From Humulus lupulus (Eukaryota; Streptophyta; Magnoliopsida; Rosales; Cannabaceae), in contig NC_084797.1 in assembly GCF_963169125.1 (NCBI RefSeq), positions 90,057,868 to 90,121,867 of the forward strand: DNA of 64,000 nt, in the 5' to 3' direction. A model generated the notes under the pieces. That model saw nothing but the letters and a program-made list of their open reading frames with translations. It was not told where the DNA came from and ran no database searches. The position numbers and the translations under genes were made by a program. Positions 43,643 to 54,388 of the stretch are shown here, piece after piece; position 1 is the stretch's first letter, and every line of letters starts with the position of its first letter.

Positions 43643-44657
43643 GGAGTTTTGAAGACCATTTAGGGTGTCATATATTAGGGAGAGGTTACTATACCAAAAA
43701 CTCTACACATTTCAAAACCTCTCTATTCTCTTCATCTTCTTCTTCTTTTTATTTTTTTCTATGTATTTTTAGAGGAAAAATTTGGGGGTTTCTCCAAATT
43801 TTCCTATCTATGTGTTTGTAATTTTTTTGTTTGTATTTTCTATTCTAGTTATGAGTTTCTAATCTTTTTAAGATTATTAAGGTGATGATGAAACAATTTG
43901 TAACTAGATAGTGTTTATTTTGTATGTTGATTTCCCATTTTGTGCAACAAAGTTTATGGAATTTTCTTCTTCAAATATCTTCTTTCATCTTAAATATCAT
44001 GTGTTTTGGATTGTTAGCACATATTTAAACTTTGTTTTTCATTAGTGCAAATACATAATATTCTTTGTGTAAGATGTGTCATTAAATTGTACACATCCAT
44101 GCTTAGAACAAAAATATTATGTTTTTCCTTATAAATAATGTTCATTGATTTATTTGTTATTTCATTAGATTGATTTACACTAAATGCTTTGAAATTATAA
44201 CTTTGAAAAGTAAAGAAAAATCCTATCTTTTTATAAGAAAATTGTGCTTAAAATCATAAATATTTTTGGAATATGATAGTTTAAATTATTTTAACTATCA
44301 CTAAAACTTGGGAATCAATATACTAATAAATATTATTAAACTTACATTTTGTGGATTCTAGTATCTTAATAATCTTTTCTTTTAACACTTATCTTCAACT
44401 CATTATTGGTTTATTTTCATTATCTTAAATAGCTTTATTTTTCAATCTTTTATTTTATGTTCATAATATTAAAACTTATCAATCTTTGGAACTAGGTTAG
44501 AATTTATTACTTTTGATTTAAAATAGTTTCATTTTCGATTTTAGACAACTCCTTTGGGTTCGACATCCTTGCTTACGATCACTATTCTATATGGACGATT
44601 CGTGCGCTTACGATATATAAATTTTTAAACATACCCGTTTTGGGTCCATCAAGTTTT

Positions 44658-44674
44658 TGGCGCCGTTGCGGGGA
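44658..44674 (+). other. primer-binding site, K copy 1 (tRNA-Asp-like)
   Basis: TGGCGCCGTTGCGGGGA equals the tRNA-Asp complement with one C missing after position 12. It starts seven bases after the LTR end. Confidence 0.82.
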
Positions 44675-44900
44675 GTTGCAAGAGAAAAGAAACGAAATTT
44701 ATCTCAAGGTTAGTAAATTCTTCTACTAGTTATTTTAATTTTTGCACTTAAAAAAAAAACTAAAAAAATATATATCTATAAAATCTAAAAATAAAAATAA
44801 AAGATAAAAAGAAAATTTGGGACGGTTCTACCACCCTTAAAATATATATATATATATATACTTATATATTTATATTTATTGTCTTTTTTTTTTAGTTGAC

Positions 44901-45139
44901 GGCACTTGTGCCTCCTATCTATCCTTTTAATTTTTATAGTCGATGGCACTTGTGCCTCCTAATTTTGTTATAATTTTGCTTATTTATCTAGTTGTAATTT
45001 TTTATTTTACTTAATTTCCGCAAGTTACTAGTTGATGGCAATTTTGCATTCTAGTATTTTATCTTATGTTTTAGTTGATGGCACTTGTGCCTCCTAATTT
45101 TTACCTTATTTTTTGTTATGGTTGATGGCATGCTATGCC
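44901..45139 (+). repeat. leader repeat with five hairpins, K copy 1
   Basis: The phrase AGTTGATGGCACTTGTGCC plus TCCTAATTTT recurs with about 45-base spacing. Each carries a small stem: GGCAC-TT-GTGCC at 44901, 44945 and 45080, GCAA-TT-TTGC at 45038, and GGCAT-GCT-ATGCC at 45127. The last two keep pairing despite changed bases. At about 44990 a sixth unit reads AGTTG-TAATTTT, as if the hairpin had been cut out. The block precedes the coding frame by 280 bases. A role in packaging, dimerisation or translation is possible but unproven. Confidence 0.8.
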
Positions 45140-45420
45140 TCCCTACTCTTGCTTAAATTTGGATAGTCTTATTTAATTTTGCCTTATTTCTCTTTATCAT
45201 TTATTATTTTATTGTGAAAAAAAAATATACTTGAAAAGAAAACTTGAAAAAAAAATATATATTCTTGAAAAGAAAAAAAAAAAGAACTTAAATCTTGTCC
45301 TAGCTCTTATTTTCATTTCTTAATATTGTTTTTTTTGTTCTCTTAATTTTTATTTTCTTGTTTTTTTTTCCCTTAATTGTCATCTTTAAAAAAAAAAAAT
45401 TGTCATTTAGTTTCTTCCAT

Positions 45421-46185
45421 ATGGATCATTTTAATTATAGTTGGAATTATGAGTACAACTATTATGAGCAGTCAAATTTAAATTATGGAGAAACTAATAA
45501 TATGTATGATATGCATGAATCATTTGATATCCCATTTGCCCCCACCTATAATCCAAATTTTTCATTGAGTCATACTCAATCTCCAATAGAGCATGAATTC
45601 AACATACCTAATCAAAGTCATGCCCAATCCGACCTATCATATCCCATTGAACAAGAAACAAGCCCATCTTTAGAGGATACCCTACAACAGTTCATGCAAT
45701 CAACCTACCAAATCTTACTAGCCCAGTCTCGGTCAATCTCAAAAATTGAAACAATAGTAGGACACCTTGCAACTGTTATAGAATCGGAAAAACAAGTTTA
45801 TCCCAACCAACCCATTCCCAATCCAAATAGTCAAATTCAAAGTGAAAAAGAGAATGAAGTAGTTGAAGAACTTGTAATATGCATCCAACCCCCTAATGAA
45901 ACAAAAGAGTTGGATGAAATAACTTTCGAGGCTCATGAGGAAAATGAAAACGATATAATTATATCTCAAGAGCCCATAATTGAACAAATTTGTATATTTA
46001 CTCAAAATGAAAAGGAGTCTAATATAGATATGCATTTTTCTTATTTTATTGATATTCCATTAAAATTGCATATTTCTAACTTTCTTGTAGGTGTGATGTT
46101 GTCAATTCTTATTTATGGCATTTGCATCAAAGTCATAACTCACCCTACTAATGAAATTCTACACCATCGATTGGGTGTAGGTTAA
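45421..46185 (+). CDS. K protein, 254 aa, unknown function (copy 1)
   Basis: The start is taken at ATG 45421 (MDHFNYSWNY). An upstream in-frame ATG at 45358 would add only a poly-Phe/Lys stretch translated from homopolymers that vary between copies, so it is unlikely. Visible parts: residues 1-60 rich in Tyr and Asn; 83-122 a predicted coiled coil ('LEDTLQQFMQS' to 'TIVGHLATVI') that resembles, from memory, the linker after gag in Athila/Tat polyproteins; 141-205 acidic; 218-240 a hydrophobic, possibly membrane-spanning segment ('FLVGVMLSILIYGI'). There is no protease, RT, RNase H or integrase and no zinc knuckle, so the element depends on a partner. Copy 1 has Tyr at residue 10; the others have Ser. 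The frame is the only intact, repeated one in the window. Confidence 0.7.
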   Translation: MDHFNYSWNYEYNYYEQSNLNYGETNNMYDMHESFDIPFAPTYNPNFSLSHTQSPIEHEFNIPNQSHAQSDLSYPIEQETSPSLEDTLQQFMQSTYQILLAQSRSISKIETIVGHLATVIESEKQVYPNQPIPNPNSQIQSEKENEVVEELVICIQPPNETKELDEITFEAHEENENDIIISQEPIIEQICIFTQNEKESNIDMHFSYFIDIPLKLHISNFLVGVMLSILIYGICIKVITHPTNEILHHRLGVG

Positions 46186-46224
46186 AAGAAAAAAAAAATT
46201 TAGTCGAGCTAAAGACTATAAACT

Positions 46225-46250
46225 AAAGCGCTTTGTGGGAGGCAACCCAT
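46225..46250 (+). other. AAAGCGCTTT palindrome and GGGAGGCAACCC motif after the K frame
   Basis: A 10-base palindrome (46225-46234) is followed by 'gtgggaggcaaccca', 40 bases after the stop codon. I recall this pairing after the last coding region in Athila/Tat-type elements, which supports that affiliation. Function unknown. Present in all copies. Confidence 0.6.
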
Positions 46251-46407
46251 ACTTTTTATGTGTCCTTTTATATTTCACTTTTGTTTTGTGTTTTTATTTC
46301 ATGTTTTTCAAATTCCAAAAAGAGAAGAAGAGAAGAAAGCAAAGAGCCAAATCAAGGAAGCATACCTCAAAGGGAGTAATTCTTAATTTTTTCCATCTTG
46401 TTAAACA

Positions 46408-46439
46408 TTGAGGACAATGTTTCATTTAAGTTTGGGGGT
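46408..46439 (+). other. internal duplicate of the polypurine module, K copy 1
   Basis: TTGAGGACAA, then ten bases, then TTAAGTTTGGGGGT. The same module (TTGAGGACTA ... TTAAGTTTGGGGGT) forms the real polypurine tract at 47117-47149. The distance is about 710 bases. It could act as a second, central primer for plus-strand synthesis. Confidence 0.7.
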
Positions 46440-47116
46440 AATGTGTATGTATTTTTCTTTGTGTTTATGTGTTTTTCTTTGTGTTTATGCATGTTTTTCA
46501 TTTGTTGTAAAATTTTAAAAAAAAAAATAATTATTTGTTTTACCTTTTGTTTTTATGTGTTTTTTATTTGTTATAAAATTAAAAAAAAATTATTTTCTTT
46601 GTTTTGTTTAAAAATATATATATATATATATTAGTGATTTTCATTTTCTAATGATAAGAATTATGATTGAAATTGTTCTTAGTTCTTAGAAAAATATAAA
46701 TAATTATTAAGCTTTATTTTTAATTTTTAAGTTAGTTTTGTTTAAATATATATTTTTCATAATATGTCACTTTTCCATTATATTTGTACTATTGTGATAT
46801 TTTGACAAAGTTTATTTAAACATTAAATTCTTTAAATCTCTAAAAAAAAAAAAATTTGAAAAATCTTAGAATTTGCTTGATTATCTCTTGAGATTTAATT
46901 TATTTTTGTTTGCATAAGCTTGTTTAAATGTTCATATGATGATTTGATGTTTTTGTGTCAAATATCTATTTTGAAAACAATTTTAACTTTTTAATTAATT
47001 ACATAAGCTTTACTTTTATTTGTGATTTTCTTTGAACTATTTCCATTATTTAATTTTTAAGAAAAAAATTTGACATCACCAATTAAAAAAAAAAATTGTG
47101 TGTTTTTACCTTTTGC
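46440..47116 (+). other. AT-rich non-coding 3' region of K copy 1
   Basis: Poly-A, poly-T and TA runs between the two polypurine modules, with a TA repeat at about 46613-46630 whose length differs between copies. The short open frame at 46398-46634 is a by-product of T-rich sequence. Confidence 0.7.
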
Positions 47117-47136
47117 TTGAGGACTAGCAAAATATT

Positions 47137-47149
47137 AAGTTTGGGGGTG
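47137..47149 (+). other. polypurine tract before K LTR 2
   Basis: AAGTTTGGGGGTG directly before the TGAT of the LTR at 47150. Confidence 0.8.
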
Positions 47150-49139
47150 TGATAACTCTACAAAATAGAGTTATTTTACCACTTTTTATGTGCTAATTGT
47201 TGCTTAATTCTTGAGTTTTTAATTGATTTATTGAGTTTTTAAGTAATTTTGAATTTATTAGTCTTATTTTGATTTTATATATTTTTGTGTGTTTTTATAG
47301 TTATTTTGTTGTAATATATTGTAGTTTAATTATTTGAATTATTGTTGTGTTTAGTGGTAAAAAAAAAATGTTGTATTATTGAACTTAGATGTAAAATATA
47401 ATTAAGTTATAATTAATATTTTCAAACAATTAAATTGATTTATTTTATAATTGAAAATATTGTATTATGATTTATTTTATATTTATTTTGTAGGAAATTT
47501 ATGCTCTTGAAAAGCAATGAAAATTATGAAAAAAAGTGGCATTTTTCAAGAAAGAAAGACAAGAAAATGGCAATTTTCCAGCTGTGGGCCTACTCAGCTT
47601 TCAGGCCCAAAGCCTCCATCAACATGCACCACGTAGCATCAATCTAGCTACATCAATCAAGGAGCTCCTTCCTTCCTTCAGTGCTGCCCACCGAAGCACT
47701 CTTCCAAGCACTGATCCCTTCTATCAAATATCCCCAGCCATCATCACTTCAGCACCAATCTCCTCCTGAAACATTTCCTTCACGCCTGCGCCAATCACTT
47801 GAGGCCCAAAGCAGCCCATCATCTTCTCTGCCAGCCCACCAGGCCCAACGCCAGGCACCATACCATGAGCCGCCTGCCACAAGCTGCTCCCCACGCCCAC
47901 TTCAGCCCCCATGCATGCCATTTTGTGTCTTGAGCCCAACAATGTCCTATTGTTCATTTTGTCTAAAAATACCATATTTTTACCACACTTTCTACATATT
48001 TTACCCCAAAACATCATTATTACACCCTATATTTTACCCCTATCTACCATATTATAATTAATTAAATTAAATTAATCAATTTAATTAATTTAAATTGATT
48101 ATTTTAATACATCATTTTGGCTATAAATAGGGAGTTTTGAAGACCATTTAGGGTGTCATATATTAGGGAGAGGTTACTATACCAAAAACTCTACACATTT
48201 CAAAACCTCTCTATTCTCTTCATCTTCTTCTTCTTTTTATTTTTTTCTATGTATTTTTAGAGGAAAAATTTGGGGGTTTCTCCAAATTTTCCTATCTATG
48301 TGTTTGTAATTTTTTTGTTTGTATTTTCTATTCTAGTTATGAGTTTCTAATCTTTTTAAGATTATTAAGGTGATGATGAAACAATTTGTAACTAGATAGT
48401 GTTTATTTTGTATGTTGATTTCCCATTTTGTGCAACAAAGTTTATGGAATTTTCTTCTTCAAATATCTTCTTTCATCTTAAATATCATGTATTTTGGATT
48501 GTTAGCACATATTTAAACTTTGTTTTTCATTAGTGCAAATACATAATATTCTTTGTGTAAGATGTGTCATTAAATTGTACACATCCATGCTTAGAACAAA
48601 AATATTATGTTTTTCCTTATAAATAATGTTCATTGATTTATTTGTTATTTCATTAGATTGATTTACACTAAATGCTTTGAAATTATAACTTTGAAAAGTA
48701 AAGAAAAATCCTATCTTTTTATAAGAAAATTGTGCTTAAAATTATAAATATTTTTGGAATATGATAGTTTAAATTATTTTAACTATCACTAAAACTTGGG
48801 AATCAATATACTAATAAATATTATTAAACTTACATTTTGTGGATTCTAGTATCTTAATAATCTTTTCTTTTAACACTTATCTTCAACTCATTATTGGTTT
48901 ATTTTCATTATCTTAAATAGCTTTATTTTTCAATCTTTTATTTTATGTTCATAATATTAAAACTTATCAATCTTTGGAACTAGGTTAGAATTTATTACTT
49001 TTGATTTAAAATAGTTTCATTTTCGATTTTAGACAACGCCTTTGGGTTCGACATCCTTGCTTACGATCACTATTCTATATGGACGATTCGTGCGCTTACG
49101 ATATATAAATTTTTAAACATACCTGTTTTGGGTCCATCA
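47150..49139 (+). mobile_element. K LTR, copy 2 (1990 bp)
   Basis: It serves as 3' LTR of unit 1 and 5' LTR of unit 2. It shares all five base differences from copy 1 with copies 3-5. A private change ('acctgttttggg', otherwise 'acccg') lies near 49123. Confidence 0.92.
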
Positions 49140-49145
49140 AGTTTT

Positions 49146-49162
49146 TGGCGCCGTTGCGGGGA
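49146..49162 (+). other. primer-binding site, K copy 2
   Basis: Identical to copy 1 (TGGCGCCGTTGCGGGGA). Confidence 0.82.
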
Positions 49163-49387
49163 GTTGCAAGAGAAAAGAAACGAAATTTATCTCAAGGTTA
49201 GTAAATTCTTCTACTAGTTATTTTAATTTTTGCACTTAAAAAAAAAACTAAAAAAATATATATCTATAAAATCTAAAAATAAAAAAAAAAGATAAAAAGA
49301 AAATTTGGGACGGTTCTACCACCCTTAAAAAATATATATATATATATACTTATATATTTATATTTATTGTCTTTTTTTTTAGTTGAC

Positions 49388-49626
49388 GGCACTTGTGCCT
49401 CCTATCTATCCTTTTAATTTTTATAGTCGATGGCACTTGTGCCTCCTAATTTTGTTATAATTTTGCTTATTTATCTAGTTGTAATTTTTTATTTTACTTA
49501 ATTTCCGCAAGTTACTAGTTGATGGCAATTTTGCATTCTAGTATTTTATCTTATGTTTTAGTTGATGGCACTTGTGCCTCCTAATTTTTACCTTATTTTT
49601 TGTTATGGTTGATGGCATGCTATGCC
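49388..49626 (+). repeat. leader hairpin repeat, K copy 2
   Basis: Same 239-base length and order of five stems as copy 1, while the homopolymers around it change length. Confidence 0.8.
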
Positions 49627-49905
49627 TCCCTACTCTTGCTTAAATTTGGATAGTCTTATTTAATTTTGCCTTATTTCTCTTTATCATTTATTATTTTATT
49701 GTGAAAAAAAAATATACTTGAAAAGAAAACTTGAAAAAAAAATATATATTCTTGAAAAGAAAAAAAAAAGAACTTAAATCTTGTCCTAGCTCTTATTTTC
49801 ATTTCTTAATATTGTTTTTTTTGTTCTCTTAATTTTTATTTTCTTGTTTTTTTTTCCCTTAATTGTCATCTTTAAAAAAAAAAATTGTCATTTAGTTTCT
49901 TCCAT

Positions 49906-50670
49906 ATGGATCATTTTAATTATAGTTGGAATTCTGAGTACAACTATTATGAGCAGTCAAATTTAAATTATGGAGAAACTAATAATATGTATGATATGCA
50001 TGAATCATTTGATATCCCATTTGCCCCCACCTATAATCCAAATTTTTCATTGAGTCATACTCAATCTCCAATAGAGCATGAATTCAACATACCTAATCAA
50101 AGTCATGCCCAATCCGACCTATCATATCCCATTGAACAAGAAACAAGCCCATCTTTAGAGGATACCCTACAACAGTTCATGCAATCAACCTACCAAATCT
50201 TACTAGCCCAGTCTCGGTCAATCTCAAAAATTGAAACAATAGTAGGACACCTTGCAACTGTTATAGAATCGGAAAAACAAGTTTATCCCAACCAACCCAT
50301 TCCCAATCCAAATAGTCAAATTCAAAGTGAAAAAGAGAATGAAGTAGTTGAAGAACTTGTAATATGCATCCAACCCCCTAATGAAACAAAAGAGTTGGAT
50401 GAAATAACTTTCGAGGCTCATGAGGAAAATGAAAACGATATAATTATATCTCAAGAGCCCATAATTGAACAAATTTGTATATTTACTCAAAATGAAAAGG
50501 AGTCTAATATAGATATGCATTTTTCTTATTTTATTGATATTCCATTAAAATTGCATATTTCTAACTTTCTTGTAGGTGTGATGTTGTCAATTCTTATTTA
50601 TGGCATTTGCATCAAAGTCATAACTCACCCTACTAATGAAATTCTACACCATCGATTGGGTGTAGGTTAA
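49906..50670 (+). CDS. K protein, 254 aa (copy 2)
   Basis: Identical to copy 1 except Ser at residue 10. The poly-A upstream is one or more bases shorter, putting the upstream ATG of copy 1 out of frame. This supports ATG 49906 as the true start. Confidence 0.7.
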   Translation: MDHFNYSWNSEYNYYEQSNLNYGETNNMYDMHESFDIPFAPTYNPNFSLSHTQSPIEHEFNIPNQSHAQSDLSYPIEQETSPSLEDTLQQFMQSTYQILLAQSRSISKIETIVGHLATVIESEKQVYPNQPIPNPNSQIQSEKENEVVEELVICIQPPNETKELDEITFEAHEENENDIIISQEPIIEQICIFTQNEKESNIDMHFSYFIDIPLKLHISNFLVGVMLSILIYGICIKVITHPTNEILHHRLGVG

Positions 50671-51622
50671 AAGAAAAAAAAAAATTTAGTCGAGCTAAAG
50701 ACTATAAACTAAAGCGCTTTGTGGGAGGCAACCCATACTTTTTATGTGTCCTTTTATATTTCACTTTTGTTTTGTGTTTTTATTTCATGTTTTTCAAATT
50801 CCAAAAAGAGAAGAAGAGAAGAAAGCAAAGAGCCAAATCAAGGAAGCATACCTCAAAGGGAGTAATTCTTAATTTTTTCCATCTTGTTAAACATTGAGGA
50901 CAATGTTTCATTTAAGTTTGGGGGTAATGTGTATGTATTTTTCTTTGTGTTTATGTGTTTTTCTTTGTGTTTATGCATGTTTTTCATTTGTTGTAAAATT
51001 TTAAAAAAAAAAATAATTATTTGTTTTACCTTTTGTTTTTATGTGTTTTTTATTTGTTATAAAATTAAAAAAAAATTATTTTCTTTGTTTTGTTTAAAAA
51101 TATATATATATATATATTAGTGATTTTCATTTTCTAATGATAAGAATTATGATTGAAATTGTTCTTAGTTCTTAGAAAAATATAAATAATTATTAAGCTT
51201 TATTTTTAATTTTTAAGTTAGTTTTGTTTAAATATATATTTTTCATAATATGTCACTTTTCCATTATATTTGTACTATTGTGATATTTTGACAAAGTTTA
51301 TTTAAACATTAAATTCTTTAAATCTCTAAAAAAAAAAAAATTTGAAAAATCTTAGAATTTGCTTGATTATCTCTTGAGATTTAATTTATTTTTGTTTGCA
51401 TAAGCTTGTTTAAATGTTCATATGATGATTTGATGTTTTTGTGTCAAATATCTATTTTGAAAACAATTTTAACTTTTTAATTAATTACATAAGCTTTACT
51501 TTTATTTGTGATTTTCTTTGAACTATTTCCATTATTTAATTTTTAAGAAAAAAATTTGACATCACCAATTAAAAAAAAAAATTGTGTGTTTTTACCTTTT
51601 GCTTGAGGACTAGCAAAATATT

Positions 51623-51635
51623 AAGTTTGGGGGTG
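51623..51635 (+). other. polypurine tract before K LTR 3
   Basis: AAGTTTGGGGGTG, identical to the one at 47137. Confidence 0.8.
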
Positions 51636-53625
51636 TGATAACTCTACAAAATAGAGTTATTTTACCACTTTTTATGTGCTAATTGTTGCTTAATTCTTGA
51701 GTTTTTAATTGATTTATTGAGTTTTTAAGTAATTTTGAATTTATTAGTCTTATTTTGATTTTATATATTTTTGTGTGTTTTTATAGTTATTTTGTTGTAA
51801 TATATTGTAGTTTAATTATTTGAATTATTGTTGTGTTTAGTGGTAAAAAAAAAATGTTGTATTATTGAACTTAGATGTAAAATATAATTAAGTTATAATT
51901 AATATTTTCAAACAATTAAATTGATTTATTTTATAATTGAAAATATTGTATTATGATTTATTTTATATTTATTTTGTAGGAAATTTATGCTCTTGAAAAG
52001 CAATGAAAATTATGAAAAAAAGTGGCATTTTTCAAGAAAGAAAGACAAGAAAATGGCAATTTTCCAGCTGTGGGCCTACTCAGCTTTCAGGCCCAAAGCC
52101 TCCATCAACATGCACCACGTAGCATCAATCTAGCTACATCAATCAAGGAGCTCCTTCCTTCCTTCAGTGCTGCCCACCGAAGCACTCTTCCAAGCACTGA
52201 TCCCTTCTATCAAATATCCCCAGCCATCATCACTTCAGCACCAATCTCCTCCTGAAACATTTCCTTCACGCCTGCGCCAATCACTTGAGGCCCAAAGCAG
52301 CCCATCATCTTCTCTGCCAGCCCACCAGGCCCAACGCCAGGCACCATACCATGAGCCGCCTGCCACAAGCTGCTCCCCACGCCCACTTCAGCCCCCATGC
52401 ATGCCATTTTGTGTCTTGAGCCCAACAATGTCCTATTGTTCATTTTGTCTAAAAATACCATATTTTTACCACACTTTCTACATATTTTACCCCAAAACAT
52501 CATTATTACACCCTATATTTTACCCCTATCTACCATATTATAATTAATTAAATTAAATTAATCAATTTAATTAATTTAAATTGATTATTTTAATACATCA
52601 TTTTGGCTATAAATAGGGAGTTTTGAAGACCATTTAGGGTGTCATATATTAGGGAGAGGTTACTATACCAAAAACTCTACACATTTCAAAACCTCTCTAT
52701 TCTCTTCATCTTCTTCTTCTTTTTATTTTTTTCTATGTATTTTTAGAGGAAAAATTTGGGGGTTTCTCCAAATTTTCCTATCTATGTGTTTGTAATTTTT
52801 TTGTTTGTATTTTCTATTCTAGTTATGAGTTTCTAATCTTTTTAAGATTATTAAGGTGATGATGAAACAATTTGTAACTAGATAGTGTTTATTTTGTATG
52901 TTGATTTCCCATTTTGTGCAACAAAGTTTATGGAATTTTCTTCTTCAAATATCTTCTTTCATCTTAAATATCATGTATTTTGGATTGTTAGCACATATTT
53001 AAACTTTGTTTTTCATTAGTGCAAATACATAATATTCTTTGTGTAAGATGTGTCATTAAATTGTACACATCCATGCTTAGAACAAAAATATTATGTTTTT
53101 CCTTATAAATAATGTTCATTGATTTATTTGTTATTTCATTAGATTGATTTACACTAAATGCTTTGAAATTATAACTTTGAAAAGTAAAGAAAAATCCTAT
53201 CTTTTTATAAGAAAATTGTGCTTAAAATTATAAATATTTTTGGAATATGATAGTTTAAATTATTTTAACTATCACTAAAACTTGGGAATCAATATACTAA
53301 TAAATATTATTAAACTTACATTTTGTGGATTCTAGTATCTTAATAATCTTTTCTATTAACACTTATCTTCAACTCATTATTGGTTTATTTTCATTATCTT
53401 AAATAGCTTTATTTTTCAATCTTTTATTTTATGTTCATAATATTAAAACTTATCAATCTTTGGAACTAGGTTAGAATTTATTACTTTTGATTTAAAATAG
53501 TTTCATTTTCGATTTTAGACAACGCCTTTGGGTTCGACATCCTTGCTTACGATCACTATTCTATATGGACGATTCGTGCGCTTACGATATATAAATTTTT
53601 AAACATACCCGTTTTGGGTCCATCA
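51636..53625 (+). mobile_element. K LTR, copy 3 (1990 bp)
   Basis: It shares the copy 2-5 variants. A private change lies near 53354 ('ttctattaac', otherwise 'ttcttttaac'). Confidence 0.92.
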
Positions 53626-53631
53626 AGTTTT

Positions 53632-53648
53632 TGGCGACGTTGCGGGGA
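53632..53648 (+). other. mutated primer-binding site, K copy 3
   Basis: TGGCGACGTTGCGGGGA: a C-to-A change at position 6 of the tRNA-Asp match, at the 3' end of the tRNA pairing where priming starts. This unit may prime poorly. Confidence 0.78.
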
Positions 53649-53869
53649 GTTGCAAGAGAAAAGAAACGAAATTTATCTCAAGGTTAGTAAATTCTTCTAC
53701 TAGTTATTTTAATTTTTGCACTTAAAAAAAAAACTAAAAAAATATATATCTATAAAATCTAAAAATAAAAAAAAAAGATAAAAAGAAAATTTGGGACGGT
53801 TCTACCACCCTTAAAAAATATATATATATACTTATATATTTATATTTATTGTCTTTTTTTTTAGTTGAC

Positions 53870-54108
53870 GGCACTTGTGCCTCCTATCTATCCTTTTAAT
53901 TTTTATAGTCGATGGCACTTGTGCCTCCTAATTTTGTTATAATTTTGCTTATTTATCTAGTTGTAATTTTTTATTTTACTTAATTTCCGCAAGTTACTAG
54001 TTGATGGCAATTTTGCATTCTAGTATTTTATCTTATGTTTTAGTTGATGGCACTTGTGCCTCCTAATTTTTACCTTATTTTTTGTTATGGTTGATGGCAT
54101 GCTATGCC
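53870..54108 (+). repeat. leader hairpin repeat, K copy 3
   Basis: 239 bases, same five stems as copy 1. Confidence 0.8.
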
Positions 54109-54388
54109 TCCCTACTCTTGCTTAAATTTGGATAGTCTTATTTAATTTTGCCTTATTTCTCTTTATCATTTATTATTTTATTGTGAAAAAAAAATATACT
54201 TGAAAAGAAAACTTGAAAAAAAAATATATATTCTTGAAAAGAAAAAAAAAAGAACTTAAATCTTGTCCTAGCTCTTATTTTCATTTCTTAATATTGTTTT
54301 TTTTGTTCTCTTAATTTTTATTTTCTTGTTTTTTTTTCCCTTAATTGTCATCTTTAAAAAAAAAAAATTGTCATTTAGTTTCTTCCAT

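Larger units (their letters stand above)
42663..44651 (+). mobile_element. K LTR, copy 1 (1989 bp)
   Basis: Termini TGAT...ATCA. It differs from all other copies at five or more bases: T42939, A43407, G44003, C44255 and T44550. Layout: terminal hairpin 42665-42687, AT-rich U3, GC-rich block 43085-43450, AT palindrome 43585-43613, TATA box 43634, then about 1 kb of AT-rich R/U5. The proline-rich frame at 43193-43573 and its antisense counterpart are probably not genes. Confidence 0.92.

Noticed and set aside
45739..46035. Antisense 98-codon frame inside the K coding frame
   Set aside because: Shadow of the real frame. Its composition (Phe, Tyr, Ile, Leu) is what the complement of an Asn/Glu/Lys-rich gene gives.
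46398..46634. Small hydrophobic frame after the K protein
   Set aside because: Translated poly-T and TA repeats overlapping the internal polypurine module. Its C-terminus changes with TA length.
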